This document shows positions 1 through 11,445 of a stretch of DNA of 64,000 nucleotides, piece by piece (position 1 is the stretch's first letter; the number at the start of each line of letters is the position of its first letter). The stretch is from the NCBI GenBank assembly GCA_014529385.2, contig CM043962.1, forward strand, positions 123,618,470 through 123,682,469, read 5' to 3'. The notes under the pieces were generated by a model. The model had not been told where the DNA came from, searched no databases, and was given only the letters and a program-made list of their open reading frames with translations. Made by a program: the position numbers and the translations under genes. The DNA is from Adiantum capillus-veneris (taxonomy: Eukaryota; Streptophyta; Polypodiopsida; Polypodiales; Pteridaceae).

Positions 1-1417
1 ATAGGAATTTATTCACTTTTGAAAACTTTCGGAAAGAGCGTGGATACCTCCAACTGGCAAGAGCCACTGGCTTGTGGCCTTGCACACAATTATCCGCATA
101 TATTGCCAACTTTTAACACATCAACATGCAAAAAATGGATATTTTTGACTTGCTAAGTTGGCAGATGGTTATTTCACGCTAGTGCATGGAATTTCTGGCT
201 GCTGAGAAGGCATAGATCCCACAGCCACATGAACAAATTCTGCACAAGAAGGCTAGGCAATGGCATAGTGCAGATTGTGTGCGACTTCGATAAATTATTC
301 TCTAATAACCTGAATGAATGTTTGCACTTTAATTCGAAGAAACATTGGAGAAAGAATGGGCACTATTCCAAGTAATACATTATAACGTTCTAGGTATGAG
401 AAACCGTGCGTATTTTTGTAGTGAATCAACTGCTAACCCTCGTCTATTTCTGCCACTATATTAGACCACCTCAATTTACATCTTAGTTCTGCTTATCCAG
501 ACTTCTCTTCTCTTCTACAAGAAGCCACTGCCCACATATACCTCTGTATCTTAAAAGTTTGACACATACATAACTTAACCAGAGTGGTGGAGCCTAGGCA
601 AAAATTCACAAGTGGCACAGAACTGCTCTGAACTTTTGTGAACAGCACATTGGTGTACAATTTTGCCCCGCATGTTTGATATTGAAAAGCTAGAGTCAAT
701 TGTCTTTTTACACAAGAATAACAAGATTAAGCCCGGGCAGATCATAAAACAAAGGGCTAAAAATTAGGCTCATCTAAGTTCTTGGAGGTAAAATATACTG
801 GATCTCTGACCAAGACTGTTTAGGTGAAATAATTTGTCGAAGAACATTGAGGGGCATTTTACATACACAAATTTCATCTATCATAACTCATCAAACCAAA
901 AGCTACACTTTCATATGATGCAGCTCATGCTGATACCAAAAGTTGGTCACATAATCACTCCAACCCTTGCAAAAAACCGAAACAAAGCTAAAGAGGATTC
1001 TTCATGAGAAAAGGGTGAAAAATCAATCTAAGAGTGGGAGTGTACACACCATTGGACGCTTTTTGCCCAAACACCAAGGAATTAGAACATTGACTTTCGC
1101 AAGCTGTTGCTGATGCTAGCAGCATGGACTCAACATAGGGACTTCAACAACCGCAAAACAGAGAGCATTGCTTTCTGTAGAAGATGCACACCCCCCCAAT
1201 TCCCAAATCCTTTTCTCTCCCTCAATACCTCTTCTTGATAGATTGTTACAAACTGGTCGAGCATGCACAGCACTCGCCAAGTCAATCATAGAAGGCCCGT
1301 GCTTCCTGCTGCTCAGAAGAATTTTTGTGGACGTCTCTTTTGCATTGAAGCAGGAAACACTTTTCAACACCAGGCGCACACACATTCAACTATTTACCTT
1401 GCTTCCCTAAGTGTTCC
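1..1417. other. 3' flank of the PPR gene, no gene seen
   Basis: No open frame here resembles a known protein family, and the short open stretches overlap one another on both strands without any conserved motif. I saw no tRNA-like cloverleaf, LTR end or tandem repeat. The part nearest 1417 is presumably the 3' untranslated region of the PPR gene. Confidence 0.5.
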
Positions 1418-3922
1418 TCATAGGCAGTATGAAGCAGGTACATATGCATTCTTGCTCCACTTCTTGGCCGCGTACGCTTTTCGTTCTAACCGCCTTTCCA
1501 CCTCTACAGACATCTGTTCAACATCCTTGTCTAATCTCAGCTTTGCAAGCCACCCTCTAAAAGTTATGAGCATATTTGTTCCAAATTTGAATTTCTTGCT
1601 CTCAAGCTTCTCTACTATCCCCAAAGCTTCACTGAGCATGTTCTTCTTTTCGCATGCAGTCAACAGCCGGGCTAAAGCCTTGTCTGTGGGTTCAATCCCC
1701 GCTGCTACCATATTATTAAACACTTCAATAGCGCGTGTAACGTCTTCATCTTTGGCATATGCATCCATTAAAGCAGAGTAGGACCTCCTTTCTGGGTACA
1801 ACAGCTTTGCTTGCATGAGCTGAAATACTCGTTCGGCGTCCTCAACTTGACCGATATTTCCATATCCTCTTATAAGAGAGATAAAAATCTCTTTCTTCAG
1901 CGGCAGGTCTGCACACTCCATTTTTTCTAAAAATAATTCCGCTTCTGCGGCATAGCCCAATTGGCAATAAGCTTCAATAACAGCACAATAAGTAATTGTG
2001 TCTGGCACAAGTCGATAAAGCTTCAATTCATCAAACTTCCTCTTGACCATCTCAAGGTTCCCAAGTTTGCCATACATTCCAATCACAACGGTGAAAGTCA
2101 CAAGATCCGGAAAGGCTTCCCTATCTAACATCACTTTCAATGTGCGTTCGACAGCTTCATGGTTTTTCAGCTGCACAAAGATCCGTATGAGATTGGTATA
2201 GTCCCTTGCACTGGCCTTGAAAGATGGTAGAAGAAGCACAAAATTGAACACCTGCAAACGTAGTTTGAGATGAAGTCAGTGGTGTTTATGTTCCTTGCAC
2301 CTTTTCTGCATCGCTTAACTGGAAGAGACTTTGCAAAGTGAGAAAACACTGGTTGAGAAAAAAGGAGGCAAGAAAGACCATTGGAATGAAGCAAAGGCAC
2401 TAAAATTCTTGTTTGGGTGCAAATCATAAGAGGAAAAGGCTAAATGCTCAAACTTCTAAAATTTCCCCTTTGAAAAAGAAAATAAAAATATTGTCTATGG
2501 TAGAAAAATGATTTTGCTCGAACACTGAACTTGATAAATCTTAGTCTTTCTCAAAAAGCAACAACCGCAAGCAAAAACAAAGCAAATATAAACACTACCC
2601 AAGAAAAGAAAACTGACAAATGACATGCCTGACAAGCAAAAGGGAAACACTTGGGAGAGTGGAGGCCATACAAATAAGCTTCCTATCCCCGCTTTCAAAT
2701 TTAAGTGGTCCACTAGCGCTAAAGCTACAACAAAACGCCGAGCAATCTTAAACTGAAATCTAAGAAGCAATGAGGACGCTGTGCGATTCAGATAAAGTAA
2801 ATACTGTACATATCATGATTGAATACGTTTCCTTTTTTGGGATGACAACCTTGAAAATCTGTTACTGACTTGGGTATCTATGCTGAAAAAGGTAATAGCT
2901 CGAGCTCCAAGGTTTTCAAAGTACATAAAAGCCAGTAAGCCGGTAAACACGTACGACATCAACATCTAAACATTACAAACCAAAGGCCTCAAGATCTTCA
3001 TACTGAAAACCAAATATCTATCCATATGCTCCAAAAAGGCTGCACATACATCACACTACCTGAGCTCTTCCAGATAAGCTCTTCCAAATAAAGATATTTG
3101 CGGCTAAGATCCCCTCAACAGATGCACAATCCCCCACATTAAAATAACCGCATGTGCTTACGTTTAATATCAAGGCAAAGCTGTGTCAATTACTAATAGG
3201 ACATACAAGACAAGTACCTCAAGCAGCATACTCTTATCTTCTTTCTCTTTGAAATATCTCAGAACATAGAGCCAATCTGCTCTATCAGGTCCAAACGATT
3301 TGAACTTGTTGAGAGCTGCGGGAAATTCCTCCACAGGCAAGTCACGCAGACTCAAAATCAATTGCCTAGCTTTCTTCGGCACATTTTGTCTCTTTCCTGG
3401 CTTTGAACGGGATGGCTGAGGGAGTGTGTCAACATCCAGTAGGGGACGTAAAGAGTGGCCCCGATAATCTCTCTGCAAGTCAAGGGCATCAAGCCGCAGA
3501 TATATTTCTCGAGGTGCAGTGGCTGTGGTGTCCCGCATATCAGTTGTGAGGGAGTCTGCGTGCAGCACATCATCATCATCATGCTTGTGTACATCTGTAA
3601 CAGAAAAAAGAGGCGATCGAGCCTGCAGACCATTTTCTTCCTTGTATACATCTGCATTCCATCCTTCTGCTCCAGGGCCTTCCTTGACTGGATCCTCTTC
3701 ATCGAAGAGGATGCATTCAGCCGCATCTGTGAGGATTTCCTGCGTGTAAGCTACTGTTGATAAGCCATCCTTGCGACGATAAGGGCAGAGAAATAAAGTT
3801 GGTGATGGGATTCTGCGGCCACGGAAACCTTCTCGGCTGGCATTATGCAGAGGCCTAACACAAGGAGCTTCGAAGAAGGCACCGGCATAAGAGCCCCAAG
3901 CCTTCGTCTCGATGGGTAACAT
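1418..3922 (-). CDS. P-class pentatricopeptide repeat protein, two exons
   Basis: This is a host gene encoding a predicted organellar RNA-binding PPR protein. Exon 1 is 3922..3218 (235 codons) and exon 2 is 2251..1418 (277 codons plus stop), giving about 512 residues. The start ATG at 3920-3922 is the first in the frame. The first ~55 residues are rich in Arg and Ser and poor in acids, as in plastid or mitochondrial transit peptides. Residues ~60-170 are acidic and low in complexity. A block near residues 185-230 (SLRDLPVEEFPAAL, then PDRADWLYVLRYF) looks like a conserved pre-PPR region. Exon 2 holds six back-to-back 35-residue PPR motifs from about residue 250, starting at ARDYTNLIRIFV, TFTVVIGMYGKLG, TYCAVIEAYCQLG, IFISLIRGYGNIG, SYSALMDAYAKDE and ALARLLTACEKKN. 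No E, DYW or SMR domain follows, so it is P-class: RNA stabilisation, splicing or translation is more likely than editing. The domain layout recalls the NFD5/At1g19520-like group, but that is memory, not a search. It is the only intact cellular gene in the window. Confidence 0.88.
2252..3217 (-). other. Intron of the PPR gene
   Basis: Read on the minus strand, the donor is GAG|GTACTT at 3217 and the acceptor is TTTGCAG|GTG ending at 2252. Splicing joins two phase-0 codons (exon 1 ends ...MLLE, exon 2 starts VFNFVLL) and keeps the frame open. The 966 bp intron has no transposon signature that I can see. The frame of exon 1 stays open for 16 codons into the intron before a stop, so an unspliced transcript would give a protein without any PPR motif. 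Confidence 0.85.
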
Positions 3923-4062
3923 AACATTGACAGAGAGCGAAGACTAGCGTGCGTGCAGATTTAACGAATTCTGCTCCTGAACTGTCTTTTTTGGGAGGAG
4001 AGAGGAAAAGAAGAAAGGATATTTGCCGAGTTTTGAACTCAATACTTATTATCCAAGAGTTC

Positions 4063-4063
<1 letters not shown>
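3923..4063 (-). promoter_or_regulatory. Presumed 5' UTR and proximal promoter of the PPR gene
   Basis: This lies directly upstream of the PPR start codon on the minus strand. I see no clear TATA box. On the minus strand it is pyrimidine-rich and merges into a long CT tract, a common feature of TATA-less plant promoters. This is inference from position and composition only. Confidence 0.35.

Positions 4064-4114
<51 letters not shown>
4064..4114. repeat. (GA)n microsatellite
   Basis: About 25 uninterrupted GA dinucleotides lie ~140 bp upstream of the PPR start codon. Read from the gene's strand it is a CT tract. GA/CT repeats near plant promoters can bind GAGA-binding BBR/BPC factors, but no function is shown here. 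Confidence 0.95.
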
Positions 4115-4117
<3 letters not shown>

Positions 4118-5809
4118 ATGTTGAAGTAGTTTGGCACTCAAGACCACTCGATGGTAGTAAATTCGAGTTGTCACACAAATCTTTGAGGGGTCTCGAGTTC
4201 AAAAGCTGTCTTATAGAAGATAGGAGGACGTTCCAAATTCTCATCTTATGTATGTTTGTGTGGAGCAGTGAAGATCCTAGATTAAAGAGAGTCTACAATT
4301 TGGTGATTTTTCAACTATAATTGCATCTCCTAGCATAGTATTGTGAGTTGACAACACAAATGACTAAAAACACAAGTTTGGGTTCGAACATGCTTCAACC
4401 CACGAGTAAGCACATGGGCATGTGCGTATTAAATATATTGAAAATCAACGTGCATTGAAAATAGAGAAAATATAGTCTGACCAATGTAATAATGATTGTC
4501 TTTGAGCTTGAATGTGGCACTTCATGCAAGATTTAGGCTAATATCAGACTCTCGATTAGGTGAAAATTCAAAGTATGGGAAAAATAGTCATCCAATGCAT
4601 GTGCATCTTCTTGGACAGTGATTTTTTAATTGTCCCTGGTGACCATCAAAATTCAATGTATTGCCAAATCACTAAGGGAGAGAAAAAAACACGTTTTTTT
4701 CCTACCTAACACAAAGAAGCATTTTTTCAACTATGCAAACATCCTAACATGATCATATACTTCCTCCAGACCCATTTGAGGTGTCACCTCAATAGCTGGG
4801 TGGTAAAATCACGGTTTTGGGTAGTTATACACTCTAAAATATCCTTCAACGTCTGAACCGGACCAAAGCCTATTGCTTGACACAATGCAACATAGGGGAC
4901 ATGTGGTGGTTGACCTATGGAAGCAATATATGAAATATCACTCCATTCTAATGTCATGTGCATGATTTGCGGCTTTCAAAAGAAAAATCCTTATTTGTAC
5001 TTTTTTGGATGGATTGCTCTACTTTTTATTAATATTTTTAGCAAAAAGGACTATTATGTATATATTTACACGCACCTTAGGGTTCCTGTCTGGCGTTCGT
5101 CCCTTATTCTTGCTACACCTCTTCTTCTAAGGGCATAAAATAAAAGAATTTGTAAAAAGGAAAAATCAACAACAATTTATAACACAAAAATCAATAAAAC
5201 AATGTCCTTTTCTCATTTGATCAATAAGTCCTCATTTAGAATGCCTCCCTCCTTCCTTGTTGGAGTTCTCATGGAATGACAGGGAGCCGTCAGAGGTGTA
5301 TTGTTCATGGGCATCAAAGCAGTGCTTTATGCAAGCCTTTGTAATGTGGCCATATAGATGCATACTCACTCGATGCATGGAAAATTTAATGTTGTGCGAG
5401 TGAGACGAGGTTTACCCTCTTGTGTAATGAGTGTGTACCATGTAACAAGCATTGTAATTTTGTTGTGCGATTTTGAATCAATGAAGGTTGAAACTGCTCC
5501 TTGGCTTGAATGTGTGGCTGAAGTTTAGGACGCCATACCAATATAGTGGGTTCTAAATTTTGCAAGTGTTGTCATGTCTAAAGCACGTTCTAGGATTGTT
5601 GGCTCCAAGGAATGATTTTGACTTGTTTCTTTTGGAATCCACAATCTGTATGTCGATTTTTGAGCGGTAACACGTTTCTTAGGTACCCATACCTATTTGT
5701 ATCTGACTACTTGTGTCTTCTTGACCTTTGTAGCATGGATGACTGATTGTGAATCGGGCCTTGTTAACCATCTTTGTTTCGTAGGTGTGGGTGAATACCA
5801 TGGTTGACT
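4115..5809. other. AT-rich intergenic DNA, no gene seen
   Basis: Only short overlapping open stretches are present, and none shows a recognised domain. The right part (from ~5300) may be the decayed downstream portion of gypsy remnant C, but I cannot support a coding assignment. Confidence 0.4.
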
Positions 5810-6724
5810 TCAACTTTGTTGAGATAAACTTTGCAGTTGGGCTTTTGGCACCCAAATGAAGTTTGCATCAATTATTGGGGTATCCTTTGGTATCCATATT
5901 TGTCGCTTTGAGGGTGTTTCAAGTGTTGTGTTGGTGTGACCTTTGCATGTCTCTTCTTTGATACCCAAATTTGTTTGGGATGATCGACTTGAGTGATTTG
6001 TTTTGATGCTCTTGAGTCTACACTTGATGACACACAATGTGTAAGAGGTTGCTTTGTCTCCAAGATTGGTAGCTTGGTCTCCACTATTGGAACTGAAGGG
6101 AGAGGATCAACTACAGATGCATGGTTATGGCTATTAGTACATACTATAGGTGTTGTTTCTGGAGTGACAATTACAATGTTTAGTTATGCTTCTATTGCAT
6201 TGAAGTTATTCATTGTCTCTTTAATTCTTTTGAGACCATCCTCAAAGAGGTACCTTATATCTTCCATGGAAGCAAATGTGATCTATCCTACGCGTTGTTC
6301 TACTGTAAAATACACTTGGTTTTTTGCCCAATGTATATACGCCTTATATTTTTGTTGCCATGGTGTACCCATTATTAGTTGATTATCACAAGAGTTTGGA
6401 GGTAGTAGGAAGAAGATATGGGGGCACGACAATCCTTTGATAAATATTATGAGATCCACATAACCTTGGGCAATACTGAAAGTCCCAATGAATCTTGTGA
6501 ACATCCTTTTCATTGGTTGTAGGACCAACTCAAGCATTTTTTGATAAAGATCCCAACTAATTTTATTCAAATGCTCACCGGAATAGACTAGCGCATGAAT
6601 ATGTAACTTGTTGGCTCCAACCTCTGTAGAAATGTAAGGATCTAAACTTTCTTTGTCCTCCTCTATGATGGTTAGTTGGTAAATACGAATAGCTTTGTGC
6701 TTCTTGAAATCCTCCAACATTTGT
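5810..6724 (-). mobile_element. Old Ty3/gypsy remnant C, left part
   Basis: This minus-strand retrotransposon fragment was cut by the insertion of element A. It holds a retropepsin-like segment (6283-6720) and a low-complexity downstream spacer (5810-6282). The last five bases (TTTGT, 6720-6724) are the target site duplicated by A, so the other half of C resumes at 21443. No LTR of C was found on this side. Confidence 0.6.
6283..6720 (-). pseudogene. C: retropepsin-like (aspartic protease) segment
   Basis: The ~145-codon open segment has a gypsy protease layout. A charged lead (SLDPYISTEVGANKLHIH) is followed by ALVYSGEHLNKISWDLY, where the family motif is normally D-S/T-G-A; here the catalytic Asp is replaced by Tyr. 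The C-terminal strand pattern LIMGTPWQQKYKAYIHW follows. The lost Asp marks it as inactive. It lies immediately downstream of the C integrase end, which is an unusual place for a protease. Confidence 0.65.
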
Positions 6725-7215
6725 TGTAATGGAAATGGCCTATTAACTTTGAGAGTAGCGAAAATTAAAGAAAGTACTTTTGTGGAATTACTTTATGAGC
6801 ATAGAGGGTGAACTTAATTGATGGTAGCAACATAAACATAGCATTTAGTTAACTTGGCATGAACAATACTTTTGCAAGAGAGAGAGTTTAGAGAACATGG
6901 CAACAAATGAGGACCGGATTTATGTGGAGGCCCCCCTCCAATAGGCATTTTTATAATAGTTTCTCCCATCAAGAGAGACTTGGTACAATACAATCTTTGT
7001 GTTCCTTATGATGCAATGAAGATGGAAAGCTTCATGCATCATGAGCATAACATAAACTTTGTGGAAAGCATTAACTATCCCAAGCCTCAGTCCCAAGGCC
7101 TCAAAACACCTTCAAAGGTGGAGGGAGCTAGCGGGGAATGAAGGTAGGGAAGAGGAAGAAGAAACATTCCATAGGAGAAAGAACTAGTTTTTCACTTATC
7201 ATCACTCTTGTTGCT

Positions 7216-7275
7216 AGCATACATAATAGCATAGTAATGCAGATGAGCATACATAATAGCATAGTAATGCAGATG
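7216..7275. repeat. 30 bp tandem duplication inside the A 3' LTR
   Basis: Two exact copies of a 30 bp unit (AGCATACATAATAGCATAGT and the next 10 bases) sit head to tail. The partner LTR has one version, so the duplication arose after A inserted. Confidence 0.9.
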
Positions 7276-7849
7276 GAGAAGATGACAAGCTTAAGTATTG
7301 AAGCATGGCTCTTGGTTGGATTTGTATTCCATAGCCAAGAGTGGTGTAGGCTCTCAACTTCTCTACTTGCTTGGAGAAGGAGATGGAGCTATTACACTTT
7401 GCACTTCACACAATGAGAGTGTGTGTGGGAGAGTATACCCCTAAAGAAACCCCCTATCTTGCTTTGACTGACCTCCCCCTTGTAGCTCTTGATTAAAGAC
7501 AATTGGACCTCTCCAGGCCTAGCCAATCACATACAAGGGCATATCAAGCAACAAGGGTAGCCTTGGGACAAGTGTCCCCCTTTCCCCTTTGAGAGAGAGG
7601 ACTTGATAAATGCTAAAACAATTAATTAAATTAACTAATTTATCATTGGACCCCTGGGAGGTCAACCAATAGGCTTTAGGCACACCATGAGGGCAACATG
7701 AAGAGGAACTTGACAAGTGTCCTATATACTTTCTTTGAACCAAGCTTACCTTGTGTGAGGGTGTGTATGTTCTCTCTCTACCCTCCTCTTGTAGGGCTTG
7801 CCCACTCCTTTTAGGGATAGTTGTTGACTTTTGCACACCTTACCTCCAA

Positions 7850-8010
7850 GCACCTTAGTTAGCAAGCATGACAAAGCACCTCAAGCTTGGGTAGTGTTCC
7901 CACAAGCACCTCAAGCTCCCGAGTCGGCAAGCACATCAAGCACCTTAGTCATCAAGAACGACAAGCACCTTAGTCATCAAGCATGACAAGCACCTCAAGC
8001 AGCTTAAGCT
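7850..8010. repeat. AAGCACCT minisatellite inside the A LTR
   Basis: The motif CAAGCACCT(T/C)A(A/G) recurs irregularly at least seven times over about 150 bp. The same tract is in the right LTR (~21005-21140) and, shortened, in the K LTR, so it belongs to the family's LTR. Confidence 0.75.
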
Positions 8011-8309
8011 TGGGCCGGGTTTCCACCTCAAGTTCAACCCTAGCTTACCTCAGGTCAAAGGACTTTTACATTAATCTTTGGAGGTCTTTAATGAAGCTAA
8101 CCCTAAGGTCTTTTAAGCTCCATTGGTTCGCCTTGCTCTTTGACATACCATCTCTCATTTGGATCCCTTTACCATTGGCCCCGTATTGAGATAGATCTGT
8201 AAGCACATGTCAGTATTCTAACCCTTGTTCCCGTTTATTCTCCCACATGAAATGATCAATTTAATATGAGAAAATCATTTGGATTGGTTAGATATTAGAT
8301 TTTATGACA

Positions 8310-8322
8310 TTACCTCTCTCTT
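8310..8322 (-). other. Element A polypurine tract
   Basis: On the minus strand the purine run AAGAGAGAGGTAA directly precedes the 3' LTR start, as expected for the plus-strand DNA primer. Confidence 0.75.
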
Positions 8323-8667
8323 GAAATCATAGTCGTCCTCGACTATGAGTTAGAAGAGATAAAGCCTTAGTCATTAGTCAATCTTTCTTAGTGGGTAGAG
8401 GATCCCTTTTTACCCTACGACATCTTTCCAAGATGGATGACTAATCCACTTGGTGCTTGGGAGACATACCTGCTGCAAGCATGTCTACTCCTTAGTCCAT
8501 TTCATTCTCCTAAAGTAGAGTGACAAATTCTACTTGGTGTTTGAGAGACATCATCCTCACAAACATGATTTTAAGCATGCATACTATTAAAAATTGTGCG
8601 CAATAAAAAGAGAACTAGTCTTATAAGACAAAAACATTGGTCATTTAGAAGAAACATGTACATTTCC

Positions 8668-9151
8668 TTACTCTACTGTAGCATTGTAAGCGTTGACAAG
8701 GTTCATACTATCCTTAAACTGGACTCTTTGCATCCATCTATCATCTTCAAAAGGATAATTTTTGAACTTAATAAGATACCGTCGGATAATCTTACCATGT
8801 CGTAGTACCTTGTCTTCATGCCGAAGGATAGCTTCGGGTTGTAGTGCCTCTTCTTGATCTTCGATTTCGGGAGGGTCTTCAATAATTGGCTCACGTGGTG
8901 GCTCTCCTTTGTAGGGCTTAAGTAGGCTCACATGAAAAACATTGTGTATGAGCCAATGGTTAGGCAACTTGAGTTGACAAGCCATCTCATTGATTGGCTT
9001 CAAAATTTGAAAAGGACCATAGTATCTTTTTGCTAGTTTAGCATAATACTTTTGATGGCCCGTAGGATTTTTGCCTGTCGTTTGCCTCAATCGAGCCTTA
9101 GGAAACTTAAGTAAGACCCAATCATTTTCTTTGAATGTTAAGGCCCATCTG
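8668..9151 (-). pseudogene. A: integrase C-terminus with chromodomain-like tail
   Basis: This segment of A lies downstream of the B insertion. It carries the integrase GPF/Y-type motif (RYYGPFQILKPINEMACQL, then HNVFHVSLLKPY) and a tail with a chromodomain-like strand pattern (YLIKFKNYPFEDDRWM). Chromodomain tails are typical of chromoviruses and can direct insertion to heterochromatin. It is separated from the rest of the integrase at 15243 only by B. Confidence 0.75.
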
Positions 9152-9312
9152 TGTAAGACAAGGGAAGCTAGACCATGAGAGTCCACCACCCAACCATCCA
9201 TTATATAGGCAAGCCCCTGGCCCTTTGCCCTTTGCCCTAGTTGGACTCCCCGTTCCACACCGCCTAGCCCGGCCCTGCCCTTGTCTAGTCCGGCCTTGCC
9301 GGTGTCCTGACA
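9152..9312 (-). repeat. Element B 3' LTR (161 bp)
   Basis: It begins TGTAAGACAAGG and ends GTGTCCTGACA. It differs from the 5' LTR by a few substitutions and a 7 bp CCCTTTG duplication. Confidence 0.9.
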
Positions 9313-9326
9313 TTACTCCCCCCTTA
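9313..9326 (-). other. Element B polypurine tract
   Basis: On the minus strand AAGGGGGGAGTAA abuts the 3' LTR. Confidence 0.8.
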
Positions 9327-9329
9327 AGA

Positions 9330-10677
9330 AGAGTTTTCGTCCTCGAAAACAGAAGTGGGGAACTTCTTGTTAAGAACGCTAATGTTTTCCCAAGTGGCAC
9401 CTTCTTCAGGTCGGTCTTTTCACTTGATTAAGGCTTGTTGGTCTACGTGATGATGTGTACGCAACTCATGATAATCAAGAACACGTTCAGGTTCATGCGG
9501 TAGAGTAGGAGGTTCAATGAAATCAACCAAAACCTGTTAGTCAATGACATTGTCGTCCCCATGTAACCGCTTACATGAAATACCGGATGAATGCGAGAAT
9601 GTGAAGGTAGTAATAATTTGTAGGCACGATCACCTACTCGCTTGAGTATTTTGAAAGGCCCACAATATCGGGGAGATAATTTAGGCATCGGCCCAGTTTT
9701 TAGACTTTCTGAATGTTCTGGCACACGTAAAAATACTTCCTCCCCTTCTTCGAAGGTAACTTGCCGACGTTTCTCATCAGCGTACTTCTTATACGATCTT
9801 GTGCTTGCCGGACATTTTGACAAGCAAGTTTCAGCATATCCATGTGGTGTTGGAGAAAATCCTTAACCTGTTGGAGTTTTTTGGTTGCCAACCCCACCGT
9901 AACTGGTGACCTAGGTTGAAACCCGTACATAAGCATGAAAGGACTAAAACCTGTTGTGACATGCTTAGCACTGTTGTAGGCAAACTCGAGAATAGGTAAG
10001 TATTCTTCCTAGTCTGACTGTTTCTTGCTGACGTATGCTCTTAGCATATCCTCTAGCACCTGGTTAACTTGTTCTGTTTGACCATCTGTTTCTGGATGAT
10101 CAGCTGTACTGAGGTTTAGTTGTGTACCCAATCGTTTAAATACAACTCTCTAAAAGTGGCTGTTAAACTTGGGATCACTGTCACTAACAATGTTACTTGG
10201 CAAACCATACAATTTGTATCGATTGTCCACAAATAACTTGGCTAGTTTTGGTGTCTTAATCGTTGATTTGGTCAGAATAAACTTACATAGTTTAGTCAAC
10301 CTGTCTACGACCACCCATCCAGAGTCATGACCTCGTATAGTGGTTGGTAAACCTACAATAAAATCCATAGAGATGCTTTCCCATTTTCCATTGGGAATCT
10401 CCAAAGGATGTAAGAGTCCTTCTGCTTTCAGGCGCTCTGCCTTGTTAACTTGACATTTTTGGCAGTGCAAGACATAGGCTTGAACAAAGCCATGTAGACC
10501 TGGCGAGTAAAACTGTCGTCGTACGAGAGCATAAGTTTTTCTAATCCCCGGGTGCCCTACACTTGGACTATCATGACATTCATAAAGAATTTGGCATCGA
10601 ATGTCCGTGTCCGTCGCGGTACACAAACTCTCCCCTTGTGGAGTAGGTACCCATTGTCGATGGTAAAATGCTTCCAT
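9330..10677 (-). pseudogene. B: integrase and chromodomain
   Basis: The 10677-10150 part has the HHCC zinc finger (HDSPSVGH ... HCQKC) and the catalytic core start (WESISMDFIVGLP, then SNIVSDSDPKF). The 9936-9443 part carries the GPF/Y motif (RYCGPFKILKRVGDRAYKLL, HPVFHVS). The tail at ~9345-9440 has a chromodomain pattern ending GATWEN, but with at least two in-frame stops, one of them just before KDRPEEGATWE. The frame is broken between these parts, so no complete integrase is made. Confidence 0.8.
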
Positions 10678-10720
10678 CGTTGTAGTTAATCACTTAATAA
10701 AGGAGAACTAGGTGTGGAGG

Positions 10721-11311
10721 TTAACTGTACATAACCGTCATTGGAGTGGGGAGGATCCCTCTTTTGAACATGGCTCCACATTTAGGAATATGCTTCATCA
10801 TGCTCAATTTGCCCTTGAGAGAATCTAAAAATTCACTACGAAGTTCCGTGAACAAGAGCGAATTGATCTTTGGCATTCGACTTAGAGCGTCTGCCACTAC
10901 ATTGTATCGGCCTTGGCGATACCTTAGCCTGGCGTCATATTCCTGAAGGATCTCGGCCCACCTGGCTTTTTGCCCCTTTAAATTCTTTTGTTGTGTAAAC
11001 CATTTGATGCTTTCATGGTCAAACACAATCTCGAACTGAGCACCATACAGATAATGCCGCCATGTTCTTAAGGCAGACAATATTGCATAGAGTTCGCGTT
11101 CATAAGCAGAATAGTTCTACTGAGCTGCATCAAGCTTCTTGCTTTCAAATGCAATCGGCCATCCGTCTTGTAACAGGACTGCTCCAATAGCATGGTCACT
11201 GGCATCCGTTTCTAAAACGAATGGTTCAAAGGATCGACAATAGCCAGTATAGGAGCTGTAGTTAATGCATCCTTGAGCGTATCGAAACTGTGCTATTGAG
11301 CGGATCCCCAC
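10721..11311 (-). pseudogene. B: RNase H domain
   Basis: Two open pieces show the gypsy RNase H core: FVLETDASDHAIGAVLLQDG, then FEIVFDHESIKWF and ADALSRMP. A stop and frame change near 11080-11117 separate them. This is the expected place between RT and integrase. Confidence 0.8.
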
Positions 11312-11445
11312 TGAAAATCTTTACCTTTGCCTTTTAGTTGATCCGTCATAGGAACAACAATTCGAGCATAGTTTTTTATGAACCTTCAATAAAAACTTGC
11401 AAATCCTAAAAATATCTGTAATTCTTCCATATTTTTAGGCGGAGG

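Larger units (their letters stand above)
6725..8309 (-). repeat. Element A 3' LTR
   Basis: It starts TGTAATGG and ends ATGACA on the plus strand, and aligns along its length with the right LTR at 19912-21442. At 1585 bp it is longer than its partner, partly through a private 30 bp tandem duplication at 7216-7275. The ends are canonical TG...CA. Confidence 0.9.

Noticed and set aside
3455-3760. Open frames on the plus strand opposite PPR exon 1
   Set aside because: They have no domain, overlap the supported exon throughout, and are explained by its codon composition on the other strand.
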